Assembly: GCA_034401795.1 (NCBI GenBank)
Contig: CM067370.1
Span: forward strand, 51,200,414-51,264,413
Direction of reading: 5' to 3'
Source: Chaetoderma sp. LZ-2023a
Lineage: Eukaryota > Mollusca > Caudofoveata > Chaetodermatida > Chaetodermatidae
DNA length: 64,000 nucleotides
Shown: positions 1-11,011 of the stretch, one piece after another
Layout: every line of letters starts with the position of its first letter
Numbering within the stretch: position 1 is the stretch's first letter
Translations under genes and position numbers: made by a program
The notes under the pieces: generated by a model
Database searches by the model: none
Told to the model about the DNA's origin: nothing
The model's input: the letters and a program-made list of their open reading frames with translations, nothing else

Positions 1-320
1 GACACTTTCGAAATCATATATCCATTATTGTAAACAGTATTCCCTGAAGAGGAAGCATGCCTTCTCGGATAAAGAAATTATACACTGAAATTATCTTTGA
101 TTGTATTTGATCCTCTATAATCTTTAGCCGTAATAAGCGGCAGCAGACACGCACACGAATGGTATAACACGCACACTATGATTGCGAATCTTGAAAAAAG
201 ATTAGCAGACTGCGTGGCCGTCAGTTACCGCATTGTAAAACCGTTGAAAGGTCTACCTCGACGCTGTCTTGGACCGCACATTTTAAACTATCCCTTCTAC
301 AATCAGGATAATTACTAAGT
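1..320. other. no gene seen
   Basis: AT-rich sequence with no convincing open frame, splice-site pair or repeat that recurs in the window. The open frames that begin just downstream are translations of the trinucleotide repeat. Confidence 0.5.
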
Positions 321-321
321 C

Positions 322-360
322 ATCGTCTTCTTCTTCGTCGTCGTCGTCGTCGTCGTCGTC

Positions 361-413
<53 letters not shown>

Positions 414-436
414 CGTCGTCGTCGTCGTCGTTGTTG
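322..436. repeat. compound trinucleotide microsatellite (TCG/TAG)n
   Basis: A run of CGT/TCG triplets passes into about 17 AGT/TAG triplets and back into TCG triplets. Long open frames across it, with poly-Leu, poly-Tyr, poly-Asp or poly-Thr runs, are artefacts of the repeat and not genes. Confidence 0.95.
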
Positions 437-507
437 CCTCCGCCACCGCCATCGCCACCGCGGCCACCACCAGCAGCACCACCATCACCACCATCACTAC
501 CCCACCC

Positions 508-545
<38 letters not shown>
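508..545. repeat. (CAA)n microsatellite
   Basis: About 12 perfect CAA triplets. Between this and the TCG/TAG tract lies a CCA/CCG-rich low-complexity stretch, so 322-545 is one continuous low-complexity block. Confidence 0.95.
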
Positions 546-1066
546 CAGTTTCAAAAAAATTAACAACTGAATTTGGGCTTCTAGGAATGAATATATTTCA
601 AAACGTTGAAATCGATTTTTATCGCATAATCAATTTTGTAATCCATTGCATCAAACCATTCTGTTTATTAAACCAGTAAATATCATTGTCTATCCCACTA
701 TGCTAGTGCAACAAGGTCGTACAATGATATACTTAACGAGGAATATATTATTACGCAGTTGTCGTCTGGCAGCGTTGGCGTATTGGCGGAATAAAACCGC
801 GTGTGAAGTTATTTTACGACCGCTAAAATGCTGTATAATGAAACATTTTGATTTACTTGTAATTGAAGGCTTGGGAAAAGACCCGAGATAATAGGATGTT
901 GCGTTTTTAGGCCTAACTATATTTTGTTGCGTATTTGTCAGAACTTGCAGTAGTGAAGCGCTACGGCTAAAACAAAAAGACATACACTGGCAGGGAAATG
1001 GTTAGAATCAGCGTTAATGACTTAATCCCACACTCGTTGCCATTTCGAATCACATTTATCACATTT
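546..1066. other. no gene seen
   Basis: Unique-looking AT-rich sequence. The 81-97 codon open frames on both strands overlap one another and show no recognisable protein features. Confidence 0.4.
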
Positions 1067-1126
1067 GTTTAGTAATATCTCATTTGGAACTCGCTAAAAC
1101 TCGTTCCAAATGAGATATTGCTAAAC
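1067..1126. repeat. 24-bp-arm hairpin
   Basis: The left arm 1067-1090 and right arm 1103-1126 are inverted copies with one mismatch, enclosing the 12-nt loop TCGCTAAAACTC. The loop is nearly the reverse complement of the loop in the larger hairpin at 63871-63989 (11 of 12 positions), so the two probably belong to one dispersed foldback family. Confidence 0.85.
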
Positions 1127-1189
1127 TTGTCTATAAATTTAATACACAATGGCACCTCATGCGAGATCCTCTATACACGTAATTGTAAC

Positions 1190-1365
1190 GTGCGCGGGAC
1201 ATAGCGTGAAATGCGCGGGGCATAGCTAAAACTTTATCCCTCAATTCATCTTTCCAGTTTAAGCTATGCCCTGCCCATCTCTATCTAAGCTCCACCCAAC
1301 AGCATGCCCGTGTTGAGATCGATCGATCTCTGAATTCACTGATTATCACTTTCCAGAAAACTATG
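1190..1365 (+). repeat. M1 MITE fragments
   Basis: 1190-1232 matches the 'ggggcatagctaaaact' end of family M1 in reverse orientation. 1248-1365 matches the opposite-orientation start, running through the palindromic core GATCGATC to 'ccagaaaactatg'. The second piece ends where SINE sequence begins at about 1366. See the copy at 26367-26735 for the full family description. Confidence 0.75.
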
Positions 1366-1600
1366 TAGTTTTTATTATTGTCAAGCATTAGCTCTATGAA
1401 CCCTGTCTTTGACAACGCACTGGCACTAGGATCCAGCTCATTCATCATCTGGAATGTAATTTTACCCTTTTCAATCTTTTCGACCCGAGTGGGTTTCGAA
1501 CCTGGCAATTCTATGGCAACTTTCGCCTAGCAATTGGGAGGCGAGTGCTCTACCACCATACCACCATTCAGAGGACACAAATCCTTTTTCACCGGACTGC
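1366..1600 (-). repeat. tRNA-derived SINE, copy 1
   Basis: On the minus strand a tRNA-like head has an A-box-like sequence TGGTGGTAGAGCACTCGC (1541-1558) and a B box GGTTCGAAACCC (1491-1503), the two internal RNA polymerase III promoter elements. A non-tRNA body of about 120 bp follows. The body recurs with the same order at 4300-4545, and both copies end in the same 'caataataaaaactac'-like tail. This is a dispersed pol III retroposon and not a functional tRNA, because no cloverleaf can be closed. The tail abuts M1 sequence in both copies. Confidence 0.75.
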
Positions 1601-2902
1601 TTCTAGGCAGGGATACTGCGACACGTGTATAGCCATCTAACTTAGTTAGCCATGTCTTTGTTGATTACGTGTTGAATTCGGATTCATTAACGAGCTGTGC
1701 ACTGATCACTTAGTGTTCGTTAATTTAATTACTGTACCCATCTCATTTGAAGTGTTTCATTCGATACACCATGGCACCCTTCATTATTTATCTCTCTCTT
1801 TCCTCACTAAGAAGGAGGTTAGTCTTTCTTTTCCCAATTATTGTATTTCAGTTTCTGCTTAATTCTAGTACATGAGTCAGTCATGATGATGTAGAGCAAC
1901 TTGATGGAAACATATACTGTTACACTCAGTGAAGCTGATGATAACACGGATGCATCATATGGCAGTTTCTCATGAGAGTTACTGTGCTATTTATTACCTT
2001 ATCCATTGGGATTGACCCAGTAAATAGGGACATGCATGCTACTCGACAAAGTATAGTGACGTGAGCTTGCCAAGTGCTGAAGACAAGCAACTCAATCTTG
2101 GACAGTTTCCCATCACACCAAGGCGGGAAGCGTTGCTGCCAAGAACAGGATAGCTAACTACAAAATGGGTATCGAGGTCATAGACGTAACCTCGCCCACT
2201 ACAATTTGCACACGATTTGGAACCAGAACGTGAAGAGAGGACACCTTGGAATATGTGTAGAGACAATGGATTCTACAGCTGATATAGTTGGTTGGGAACG
2301 GTTATTTGGAATGAACGAATGAATGAATGAATAAACACATAAATGAATAAATGGACACATGAACTAGCTACGAACGAATGGACGAACACGTACTAGAATC
2401 AATTTAATATGTCAGCTCTCCAGGCAAAGATTGCCACAATGAATGACCGTGTCAACCCGGTTCACAAGGCTGAAGATAGTACAAAACAGGCGAACCATAT
2501 GCAGGAAGCTCGAATCTAACCGCCAGCTTTTTAACGAGAGGGAACCTCAAGCTTCCAACATTATGACCTTAGTTCTTGCTGCGTAATATCCGACGCGCTC
2601 ATGAAGCAGAGGCGAAGTAGGATACCTAACTTTATTTCCCTAGCACAGGAAACTATTACTAGATGCCAGTCTCTGACAAAGAGCAAAGAACTAAATAACA
2701 AGACATCGGTGGTATAGGGATATTGACTAGTATCGTGGCAATTTGACCTTGATCTGAATTACCAGTTCGATGCCTCATCTCATTATATGTAGTAATGTCG
2801 AACTGATCAGTCATAAAACATATGAAAAGATGTTATGTAGATCTAAATGCAAAACTGAATAGGAATCATTGTCACAATGATATTGACCTCATAATTAACC
2901 GT
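1601..2902. other. no gene seen
   Basis: No supported gene. 2300-2360 holds a degenerate GAAT/AATG short tandem repeat. The 75-codon minus-strand frame at 2039-2266 has no recognisable features. Confidence 0.4.
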
Positions 2903-3248
2903 TCCGTTTTATCAATCCATTATATTACGTTATAATCAACTACGTGAAGGATGACGTCATACTCAATTACAGCAAGAATGGCTCGATTTAGTCCGTCTTA
3001 AACACTTATTAGTCTGACACGCTGTATGAATTGAATTGTATGTCTACTATTTAATAAACATTTTGTCGAATATTTTGAAACAACAACACCCAGTCAAATT
3101 AGTTTCAAAATATTCAGCAGCTAACCTGTATAGTTTTCTAGAAATTGATAGTTAGGGAGTTCATGGATCGATCGATCCCAACACAGCGAAGCGTGGTGGA
3201 GCTTAGCTAGAGATGGGTGGGGCATAGCTAAAACTAGGAATGTCCATT
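2903..3248 (-). repeat. M1 MITE copy
   Basis: Near full-length copy in reverse orientation. From left to right it has the TGACGTCA-rich end, the 'tttaataaacat' block, the inverted pair around 'atattttgaaa' and 'tttcaaaatattcagcag', the GATCGATCGATC core, and 'gatgggtggggcatagct'. Confidence 0.85.
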
Positions 3249-3867
3249 CTCAACGTCATTGTGCTTCTCCTGCTGGTTGAGGTAACCTCAGGCATTGTTC
3301 CAGAAAAATATTGAGCTTGCCTGGAATAAAGGCTGGAACGGTAAAACAGAAGAACCAAATCTTGAAAAAACTGAGATTTTCTTAGTGTCAGAATGATCCT
3401 GACTTGCACGCGTATGACTTTCATGCCATGTGTATTGCTTCTTTCTAATAAAGCTACCCAAAGGCCCAAGTTTAGTTTCACTGAGCCTCATCAATTCTGA
3501 GATAAACAACAAGAGGCAGGACTAAACAATACACTAGATATGAACCTTTTTGTACCAATGCATAAATGGCATTGGCCATGGACATAGTGCCTGCGCCTCG
3601 TACCCTCTGGGATTAGGCAACACAACGAACAATTTTCGTCCATGTAAGCTTGCCCAAACTCAGAGGCATAGATAGGGATGAGGGGCTATGGGAAAGGGCC
3701 TATAACTTTAAAGCATGCTTTTATAGCATGGTCACAATGCCCTCTATAATTAGATAACACGACCGTATTATTGGTGTGCTGCATCTGATTGAAACCTCAC
3801 CAAAACTGGACGCCGACATAGGAAAGAACGAAGGAATGATTAAACAAACGAATAAATCCAGGAATAC
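3249..3867. other. no gene seen
   Basis: Two overlapping minus-strand frames of 74-92 codons are present without recognisable features. No repeat of this segment was noticed elsewhere in the window. Confidence 0.4.
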
Positions 3868-4225
3868 AGTTTTAGCTATGCCACGCCCATCCAGCTAAGC
3901 TCTACAACTCTTTGCCCGTGTTGGGATCAAGTCGATCCCTGCACTCTATGAATCTCAATTTCCAAAAAACTATACAAGTAAGCTGTTGAATAGTTTGAAA
4001 ATAATTTGACTGGCTGCTGTTGCATGTTTATTAAATAGTAAAAACATGCAATTCGTACAAAAACGCTTAGTCCGTCATCAATTATGCGTTCGTGACGATT
4101 GATTAGGACACCAGCCTATATGTGACGTAGTTGCTGAATGAGCATTTGTTTCTAGCCATTTAATGGATCAATACGATCTAGCAATCAAGCATATGACGTC
4201 ATAATCAATTACATCACATATAGAG
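3868..4225 (+). repeat. M1 MITE copy, degraded
   Basis: Starts 'ttttagctatgcc', keeps the GATC-rich core, the 'gtaagctgttgaatagtttg' block and the 'tattaaatagtaaa' block, then decays in the CRE-rich half. A SINE copy lies directly beyond its decayed end. Confidence 0.75.
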
Positions 4226-4299
4226 TGACGTCACATTCAGAATGCGTAATGACTGACGTATCTAAGTCCATTAGAAGCATTGAATAGTCCGTCAAGTGT

Positions 4300-4545
4300 A
4301 CGAATTGTATTAGTATTATGTAGTCTTTGTTATTGTCAAGCATTAGTTCTCTGAACCCGGTCATTGACGACGCACTGGAACTAGGATATAGCTCATTCAT
4401 CATCTGGAATGTAATTCTTACCTTTTTCACTTTTCGACCCGAGCGGGGTTCGAACCAGTGAATTCTACGACACCTTTCGCCTAAAATTTGGGAAGCGTCC
4501 AGAGGACATACATCCTCTTTCACTAGACTTTATTTAACCAGTATC
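4300..4545 (-). repeat. tRNA-derived SINE, copy 2
   Basis: Same body as copy 1, including the 'ttgttattgtcaagcattag' tail and the pol III B box GGTTCGAACCCC (4445-4456). The A-box region is deleted, with 'gggaagcg' joined directly to 'tccagaggac'. The 104-codon minus-strand open frame across it is not a gene. Confidence 0.75.
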
Positions 4546-4821
4546 TTTCTGTGCTTCTCTTGAATATTTGAAAGCTAAATTGACTGGACATTTTTGCTAC
4601 CATTGGCAGTACGTAGCTACATTTATTTCAAACTATTCAACATACTAGCTGTATATAGTTATATTGAACTTGGGATTCTGAAAATGCGGAAATAAAGTAT
4701 ATAAATCGATACCAACATGCGCAAAACGTGTACTGAGCTGAACTCGAAATGGGTGGCGCTAGACCTGGATCAATCTATTATTTAACCTGTCTCATCGAGG
4801 TTGTGCTTATAATCATAATGG

Positions 4822-5140
4822 ACCGTTCCAGTTTTAGCCATGCTCCGCCCATCTGTATCTAAGCTACACATCGCTCGTGTTGGGATCGATCGATCCCTGA
4901 ACTCCATGACTAGCAATTTCTAGGCAAATAATGGCAGTGACAGCACCCAGTCACATTAGTTTTAAAATAGTCGGCAGAATGTTCATTAAATAATAAAGAC
5001 ATACAATTCGCCCAACGTGTCGGACTATTAAGCGTTTAAGACCGACTAAATCGAGTCATTCATGACATCATTATTATGACGTCAACCTACACATCATGTA
5101 ATTGAATATGACGTCATAAGACGTCATGCGATAGATGGTT
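4822..5140 (+). repeat. M1 MITE copy
   Basis: Begins with the terminal motif ATGGACCGTTCCAG followed by 'ttttagccatgctccgccc', carries the GATCGATCGATC core, and ends in a cluster of TGACGTCA-type octamers. Part of the central palindrome is deleted. Confidence 0.85.
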
Positions 5141-6269
5141 AAGGTGCGTAGCAACGAGACAACAACAGAGTTCTCGAACACCATTTTCACAGTGTACACC
5201 GTGGTTCATTACATCGACAACTATGCCATTTACAGCAGCGATAAGCCGCTTATAACACAATGGAAAGTAATTCTGTAATTAGCGCTTGATGAAATTTCAC
5301 AGTCCCAGCGTCATCATTCTCACCAACTGTAACGTGTGGGTGGAAGCTACCAGTAATTAATGTTGTCCGCTACATTTACATCTTTGCTTAATGAATAACC
5401 CAATCAATTAATCACTTTATCGAATTATTTGCATAGAAAATGGTCTATAAAAAGCAGAAATAGAAGCATGTTTCGATTGGGAAAGTACATAGTTCACTCA
5501 TTTTGCTATACTGATTGTACGAGTAACAAGCCGTCCAAGTTCGTTATAAAACCTGCCTTCGTGTGAGCGTTTCTAGTATGGATGCGTCAGTGAGAGTAGA
5601 ATAGAGAAGAATAGGCACTGCCCCTGCCACTTAGGAAGGATTTAACCACATATATAATTGCTACATTGATGAAACCATGAAGCAACTTGAATGAAAAAAT
5701 GCAGTCTGTAGTCTGGATTTCTGGAGAAACCCATCCATAATCAGAATGGTCTGTTACGCTGATTGTGGACGTACTACTCGGACCGAAAGTTTCTGAAATA
5801 CTTACACTGGCTCTCGAAACTATCATTAGAATCGCGAGAAAACTAGTGTACCATTTCAACAATAATGCCGCTGATGGCCCCTGAGGTTGGAGGGTTGTGG
5901 GATTAGGCCACATCAGTCTCATAAGTGTGGCATAAATGCGTGTAACTTGAAATACGCAAGGGCCCCAAATATTGAAAAAAAAAAAATTTCCGATACACTG
6001 GATCATGAAGTTAAACAAAATGCCTTAGGTAATCGCTGGCTGTGAATGCCATTTGCAGGACAAATATCTGCTCAATGTTGGATGATATGTCTTATAGAAA
6101 CATTTAAAGATAAACATCAGACCACTGCAGAACTATTGCAGCTTAGTTGCCATGTGTGGCACTTCCATGAATGTATATTACCATTCTGCATTCTATTATA
6201 GAGAGGGATTTCCCCATCAAGACATTCTTAAATATATTGTGTTAATGATCCATGAAATTCATGAATTCA
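5141..6269. other. no gene seen
   Basis: A 143-codon minus-strand frame (5587-6018) is the longest here. It shows no recognisable family, no plausible domain order and no splice signals framing it, and I regard it as chance. A poly-A run lies at 5978-5988. Confidence 0.35.
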
Positions 6270-6655
6270 GTTTCTCAGTCAATCATATTACGTCATAATC
6301 AGCTACGTGACGCGTAGGTTGACGTTATCATCAATTACGCCATAAATGACTCGATTTAGTCCGTCTTAAACGCTTAATATTCTGTCATGTTGTACGAATT
6401 GTATGTCTTTTCTATTTAATAAACATGCTGGTGAATATGTTGAAACCAATTTTACTGTGCGCTGTTGCGTTGCTGCCATGCGCCGCAACTGCACCCAGTT
6501 AAATTATTAAAAAAATAATCAACAGCTTTTCTGTATAGTTTTTTTCGAAAATTTAAATCCAGGAGTGCAGAGGTCGATCGATCCCGACACGGTCAAAGCG
6601 TGGGTGGAGCTTAGCTAAAGATGGGCGGAGCATAGGTAAAATTGGATTTCTCCAT
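6270..6655 (-). repeat. M1 MITE copy
   Basis: Full-length reverse-orientation copy. It has the ACGTCA-rich end, 'cgatttagtccgtcttaaacgct', the 'tttaataaacatgctg' block, a partly decayed central palindrome, the GATCGATC core and 'gatgggcggagcatag', and ends near 'ggatttctccatt'. Confidence 0.85.
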
Positions 6656-7076
6656 TCGCTTGCCTTAATGTTTTTAACTATGAATATCCAGATCGTCCCG
6701 TTGCTTATAAGCCGGCCATGAGGCAATGTATTCTCTGATTCTACACACTGTTGATATATGCATAAAATCGACTATTTCTGACCAAGCGATGCTGATGGTG
6801 ACGAAAGGAAGATCAGATCTATTTTAATTTTCTGCGCAACAGAGTAAGCCATTTAAGGGCCAAGCCGATCAAAACATACCTTTGTAATGGGCTTGTGAAA
6901 TGTCAATTTGCATGTCATATAAGACTACTTTCCAGTTTTAGCAGTGGAAGTCAAAATTTCTTTTACCAGTCTTGACCATGAAAGGGTTGAATCATTCACT
7001 CCCCAGTACAGACATGTCTCTGTCCAGCTACACGTTACAACGCATTACCTCGCCTAATAGTAGGCCTAATGATGGA
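6656..7076. other. no gene seen
   Basis: No supported feature. The plus-strand frame 6972-7232 runs straight into M1 sequence and is an artefact. Confidence 0.4.
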
Positions 7077-7440
7077 ATGGACATCTCCATCGTTAGCTAT
7101 GCCCCACCCATCTCAATCTTAGCTCCACCCACACCTCGTTCGTGTTGTGATCGATCAATCTCTGAACTCCCTAACTATCAATTACTAGTGAACGTTACAG
7201 GTAAGCTGTTGAATATTTTGAAACTAATTTAACTGGGTGTTGTCCCAGTCAAATTAGTTTCAAAATATTCAACAGCATCTTTCTTAAATAGCAAACACAT
7301 ACAATTCCTACAACGTGTCGGGCTATTAAGCGTGAAAGACGGGATTCCTCGAATCATTTATGGCTTAATGATTATGACGTCCACATACACGTCGCTTAGT
7401 TAATTATGACGTCATATAATTGAGTGAGGAAATGGATTGA
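7077..7440 (+). repeat. M1 MITE copy
   Basis: Full-length forward copy. The central inverted pair is well preserved: 'ctgttgaatattttgaaac' at about 7208 pairs with 'tttcaaaatattcaacag' at about 7257. It ends in TGACGTCATATAAT-like sequence. Confidence 0.9.
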
Positions 7441-7689
7441 TTAATTCTGAGGCCTAACTGTTGGATCACGAGCTGTTTGTGTTTGATGTTGAGCAAGATC
7501 TATTGCCTGACCAGTGAATGCAATCACACGCGGCCGTGCATCAGCACTGTAATCTTGACACATAATCCAGGATACAAGATCATGCAGGCAATGTGGTTCT
7601 GTTGATTCCACAACGCTTAGAAACCGACATAAAGAGCGACATAGGTATGCATGTCTGATTACTGTATTCTGCGGACGTCCTAGTAGAGA

Positions 7690-7910
7690 CATGCTACAGC
7701 TGCAATCAGTCCTTCTTTGTATTTGACCACTGGGTCTTATTCTTAGACAAAATCTTTAGCTTCCTCAGGGTCATTCTTGATTTAATTGTAGTCCTGCTTT
7801 CTTGAGGTCACCTCACAGCACATTTAACATATTTATGCCTTTATGCAATGACGTCATCCCCTGCCTTTTTAGAGGGAGATTTCCAAGGCTCTCTGTGAGT
7901 GAGATATATT
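7690..7910 (-). mobile_element. LINE 3'-end fragment (same family as 11012-13024)
   Basis: This segment aligns over about 200 bp with 11040-11260. Shared blocks include 'ctacagctgca.tcagtcc', 'tcttagcttcctcagg', 'agtcctgctttcttgagg' and 'atgacgtc'. It is therefore a 5'-truncated copy of the minus-strand LINE whose longer copy sits at 11012-13024. No coding capacity remains. The 83-codon minus-strand frame next to it (7441-7692) is unassigned. Confidence 0.75.
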
Positions 7911-8855
7911 TATGGAGTTTGTCAATGCAATTTTATCGTCATCAGTGATATGAAGCCATTGGCAACAACGGGTATTACGCTAGCTGGTGCTACCATCTCT
8001 ATTAATGTTTCCTGAGAAGTCTTAAGAGGATGCCGGAGAGAGGAGACTGCATATGAACATCAGTTACGTTAGAGTAGGGTAATCTCGACATAGAGGTGGT
8101 TGTTTATTTACCATTGTAATAATGAATTGGCAACTCGTATAAAAGACATGTTGCCATAGGCAATGGTCATCTATACAGCAACATCTATCGGCTACACCAA
8201 TCTCAAAATGGGCATAGCAAATTCTTCTAACAGTTACTAGAGAATTGGGATTAGCTCGGTATATCTTGTTCAGTATCTTGGTCAGTGCAGAGTACAAATA
8301 TATGTTGGTACCTCATGCGTCTATGTCTTCGCAGTCCCTCTAAGCGGCCACCGCCATGGCCCTTCATATTCAGATTCATTACTTCATCTGTACATATGTG
8401 TGACAGTTACTAGACAAAATATGTCTACAAGTGAAGAATGTTACTCATCGACCTTTCAATTCTACTGGCCAAATTATACCATTCACTTAACAAACCTTGG
8501 TTAAGCAGGAAGCAGAAACGATATGGCTCAAATTGAATTCACGGATTTTGACTTGGTAGACGGCAATATATATCCAACATGTATACATAGTGTCCACTTG
8601 CCGTGCGTCCGGTCAATTGCGCATTGCCTAGTTATCTGATCTGCTGCGTGATGCCTTAAGCGCCAGGATTTCGATGGCTGAGACATAACTATAGAACATC
8701 TGGGACAATTAATTAGATTTCCTGGTATTTTCCAATAATTACTAGAGCTTTAATAGTAATTTATTGTTAGAAAGTTGGCTTAGACTTAGTAATCAGTGTC
8801 ACTCTTATTGGGCTGGTGGACAGTGTGGCTTGTCTCACTTCCCAGGAAATTACCC
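7911..8855. other. no gene seen
   Basis: AT-rich sequence without recognisable coding or repeated content. The 77-codon minus-strand frame 8064-8297 has no family features. Confidence 0.4.
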
Positions 8856-8857
8856 CT

Positions 8858-8985
8858 CACACACACACACGCACGCACGCACATTGTCTCTCTCTCTCCC
8901 TTGCCCTATCGCTCTCTGAGTGTGAGAGAGAGAGGAGTGAGGGAGTAGAGGGAGGGGGGAGGAGGACACAGAGAGAGAGGGAGAG

Positions 8986-9034
<49 letters not shown>

Positions 9035-9098
9035 GTGGGAGAGAGAGAGCGCGAGTTGGAGAGAGAGAGAGAGAGGGGAGTGTGTGTGTGTGTGTGGG
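8858..9098. repeat. microsatellite complex: (AC)n, (CT)n, (GA)n, (GT)n
   Basis: Successive CA, CT, GA and GT tracts. The central GAGA tract runs from about 8965 to 9085 with short interruptions. The order AC-CT...GA-GT makes the block roughly self-complementary, so single strands could fold back. Open frames of 100 and 119 codons across it are Arg-Glu or Leu-Ser repeat translations. Confidence 0.95.
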
Positions 9099-9499
9099 GG
9101 AGACTAGATGCTCTTTAAGTGGGCAGGTATTAGAACATCCAAACAAATCACGCACATAATAAACCCCGCCTTCATGTAACACACCCCGACGCCGTTGGTC
9201 AACATACACTTACCACGCTGCCCAAACCCAAGAAAGCTTCCTGGACGACCAGCAAGCTCGATGACAATAGCGCTCCTAAACGGCATCTTGAAGATCATAT
9301 CCGATGCAACACTGGGCTACATTCAAGTAAAGATTCGCTGTTTCATACAGGGCATTCCAGAGTGGCCTTAAACGAGGACACAACTGCGTAGGCATGGTAT
9401 GGCCGCAGTGAATGCTCGTGAGAGTACTCATGCCTAAGCACCGCTTGTAACTATCACGGCTCTGGTATAATCTTAGAAAGCTCATTCGCTGCTCCTGGT
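9099..9499. other. no gene seen
   Basis: Moderately GC-richer unique sequence just upstream of the LINE. No protein family is recognisable in the short minus-strand frames. Confidence 0.35.
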
Positions 9500-9529
9500 G
9501 TGGGTATATAGCGTGGTTTAGAAAAGAGT

Positions 9530-9868
9530 GTGCTCAGCGCCGCTGAAAATAGCATAAGGCAAACCAGAGGAAATACCCAAAGATTACAAAAGGCAAGCAC
9601 AACATACAAACATACAATCAGAAAGCATGCTCAAGCAGCACGTCACCAAGTTCGCGACAAATTAAGGAAATTATGGAAATGGGATACAAAAGCTTTCTGG
9701 AAATTATTTAAAGAGAACTCAACTGCAAACAAACATAATGACAAAATAGATCTGCAAACATTATTGCATCATCTCAAAACAATAAACGAGGATGAAGATA
9801 ATGATTATCGAACAGATAATCAAACCGTAGATACACCAGACTGTGGAGAACTTGATGTACCTATATAA
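9530..9868 (+). pseudogene. LINE-A ORF2 fragment, pre-RT linker
   Basis: A 112-codon remnant rich in basic residues. The part around 'KLRKLWKWDTKAFWKLFKE' resembles the region between the endonuclease and reverse transcriptase of LINE ORF2 proteins. Reading continues in another frame into the RT core from about 9870. The endonuclease domain expected further upstream is not recognisable, so the copy is 5'-truncated or decayed there. Confidence 0.65.
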
Positions 9869-10999
9869 CCCCGCGAGGAAATCATAAAAAAATAAATAAG
9901 CTATTAAACAGGAAAGCAACAGGTGGGGTTGCTGACCAAATTTATAACGAATACATAAATTCAATTGCCAATATCATGCTACCAATATATGCACCGTATT
10001 TATCTTATATTTTGACAGTAGAGACGTTCCAGATGAGTGGCTTATTGGGAAGATTACGCCGATCTACAAACACAAAGGAGAACCAGCCGAACAATTGAAC
10101 TGTCGCCCTATAACATTACTGAGATGTATCGGCAAATTGTTCCCGTCTATTTTGAATGAAAGACTGAAGGACTACACAGAAGAGAGGAAATAATATTACG
10201 CAACTACGTTTTGCGCGCGGAAGAAAATTCTTTTATATACATTTATTGATTTTAAGCAAGCGTTGGACAAAGTATCTCTTTGTGAACCGTACAAAGCCAC
10301 TCTCTGAAAAAATTATTGAAAAACAACATAACAGGAAAATGTTAAAAAATTGTATGTAACATGTATACAGGCAGAACATCCTTTGTCAGTCATAATCAAA
10401 AGAGTTCCGATTTCATGATGAGTAACGCAGGTGTAAGACAGGGTGAACCAAAATCTGTATCTCTGATTAATAATTTTGTTGTACGCCAATACAGTTGTAA
10501 TGGTTGGCTCACCAGGAGATTGCATTTCATCAATATTGCCTCAATAGCCGATTGCGAGTCAACAAGACAAAACAAATGTGATGATTTTCTCTAAGCGTAA
10601 ACAAACAATTATCAAAGCTTTAATATAGGGGGTAGGGAACTTGAAATAGGTGATGAATATCTGTATATCGGTCTTTTATTAAAATCAAATGGAACATCCA
10701 CGAGCTGTAAAACAAGAAACTGTATGCAAGGAACAAAGCTATGTTTTCGTTGTTAGAGGAAATAAGACAGCATGACATGCCGATTGATTTACAAATAATA
10801 CTCTTCGATATGTCACTATACGGATCAGAAATTTGGTGCTTTGAAAACTCTACACAAGTAGAAACATGTCAACTAAAATTCTTAAAAAATACACACTCAT
10901 GAAGAAAGGTATACCAAATGGTATAGTGAGAGTTAGGAAAATTCTCACTACCCAACAAAATAAAATGCAACATGAAGCGAATTTGGGTGGGCTTGGTAA

Positions 11000-11011
11000 A
11001 TGGTGGGTATG
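11000..11011 (+). repeat. target-site duplication, left copy
   Basis: The 12-mer ATGGTGGGTATG is repeated exactly at 13025-13036. The two copies bracket the minus-strand LINE-B, as expected for target-primed reverse transcription. Confidence 0.85.

Noticed and set aside
283-679. Open frames with poly-Leu/Cys/Tyr/Asp/Thr/Asn/Pro runs
   Set aside because: Translations of trinucleotide repeats in several frames at once.
1480-1560. tRNA gene on the minus strand
   Set aside because: A and B boxes are present, but the anticodon arm and acceptor stem do not close, and the downstream body recurs in a second copy; it is a SINE head.
5587-6018. 143-codon minus-strand frame as a membrane protein gene
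   Set aside because: No family, no splice signals, poly-Phe from a poly-A tract, and no coding-like composition.
8816-9209. Arg/Glu-rich and Leu/Ser-rich open frames
   Set aside because: Products of the GA/CT microsatellite.
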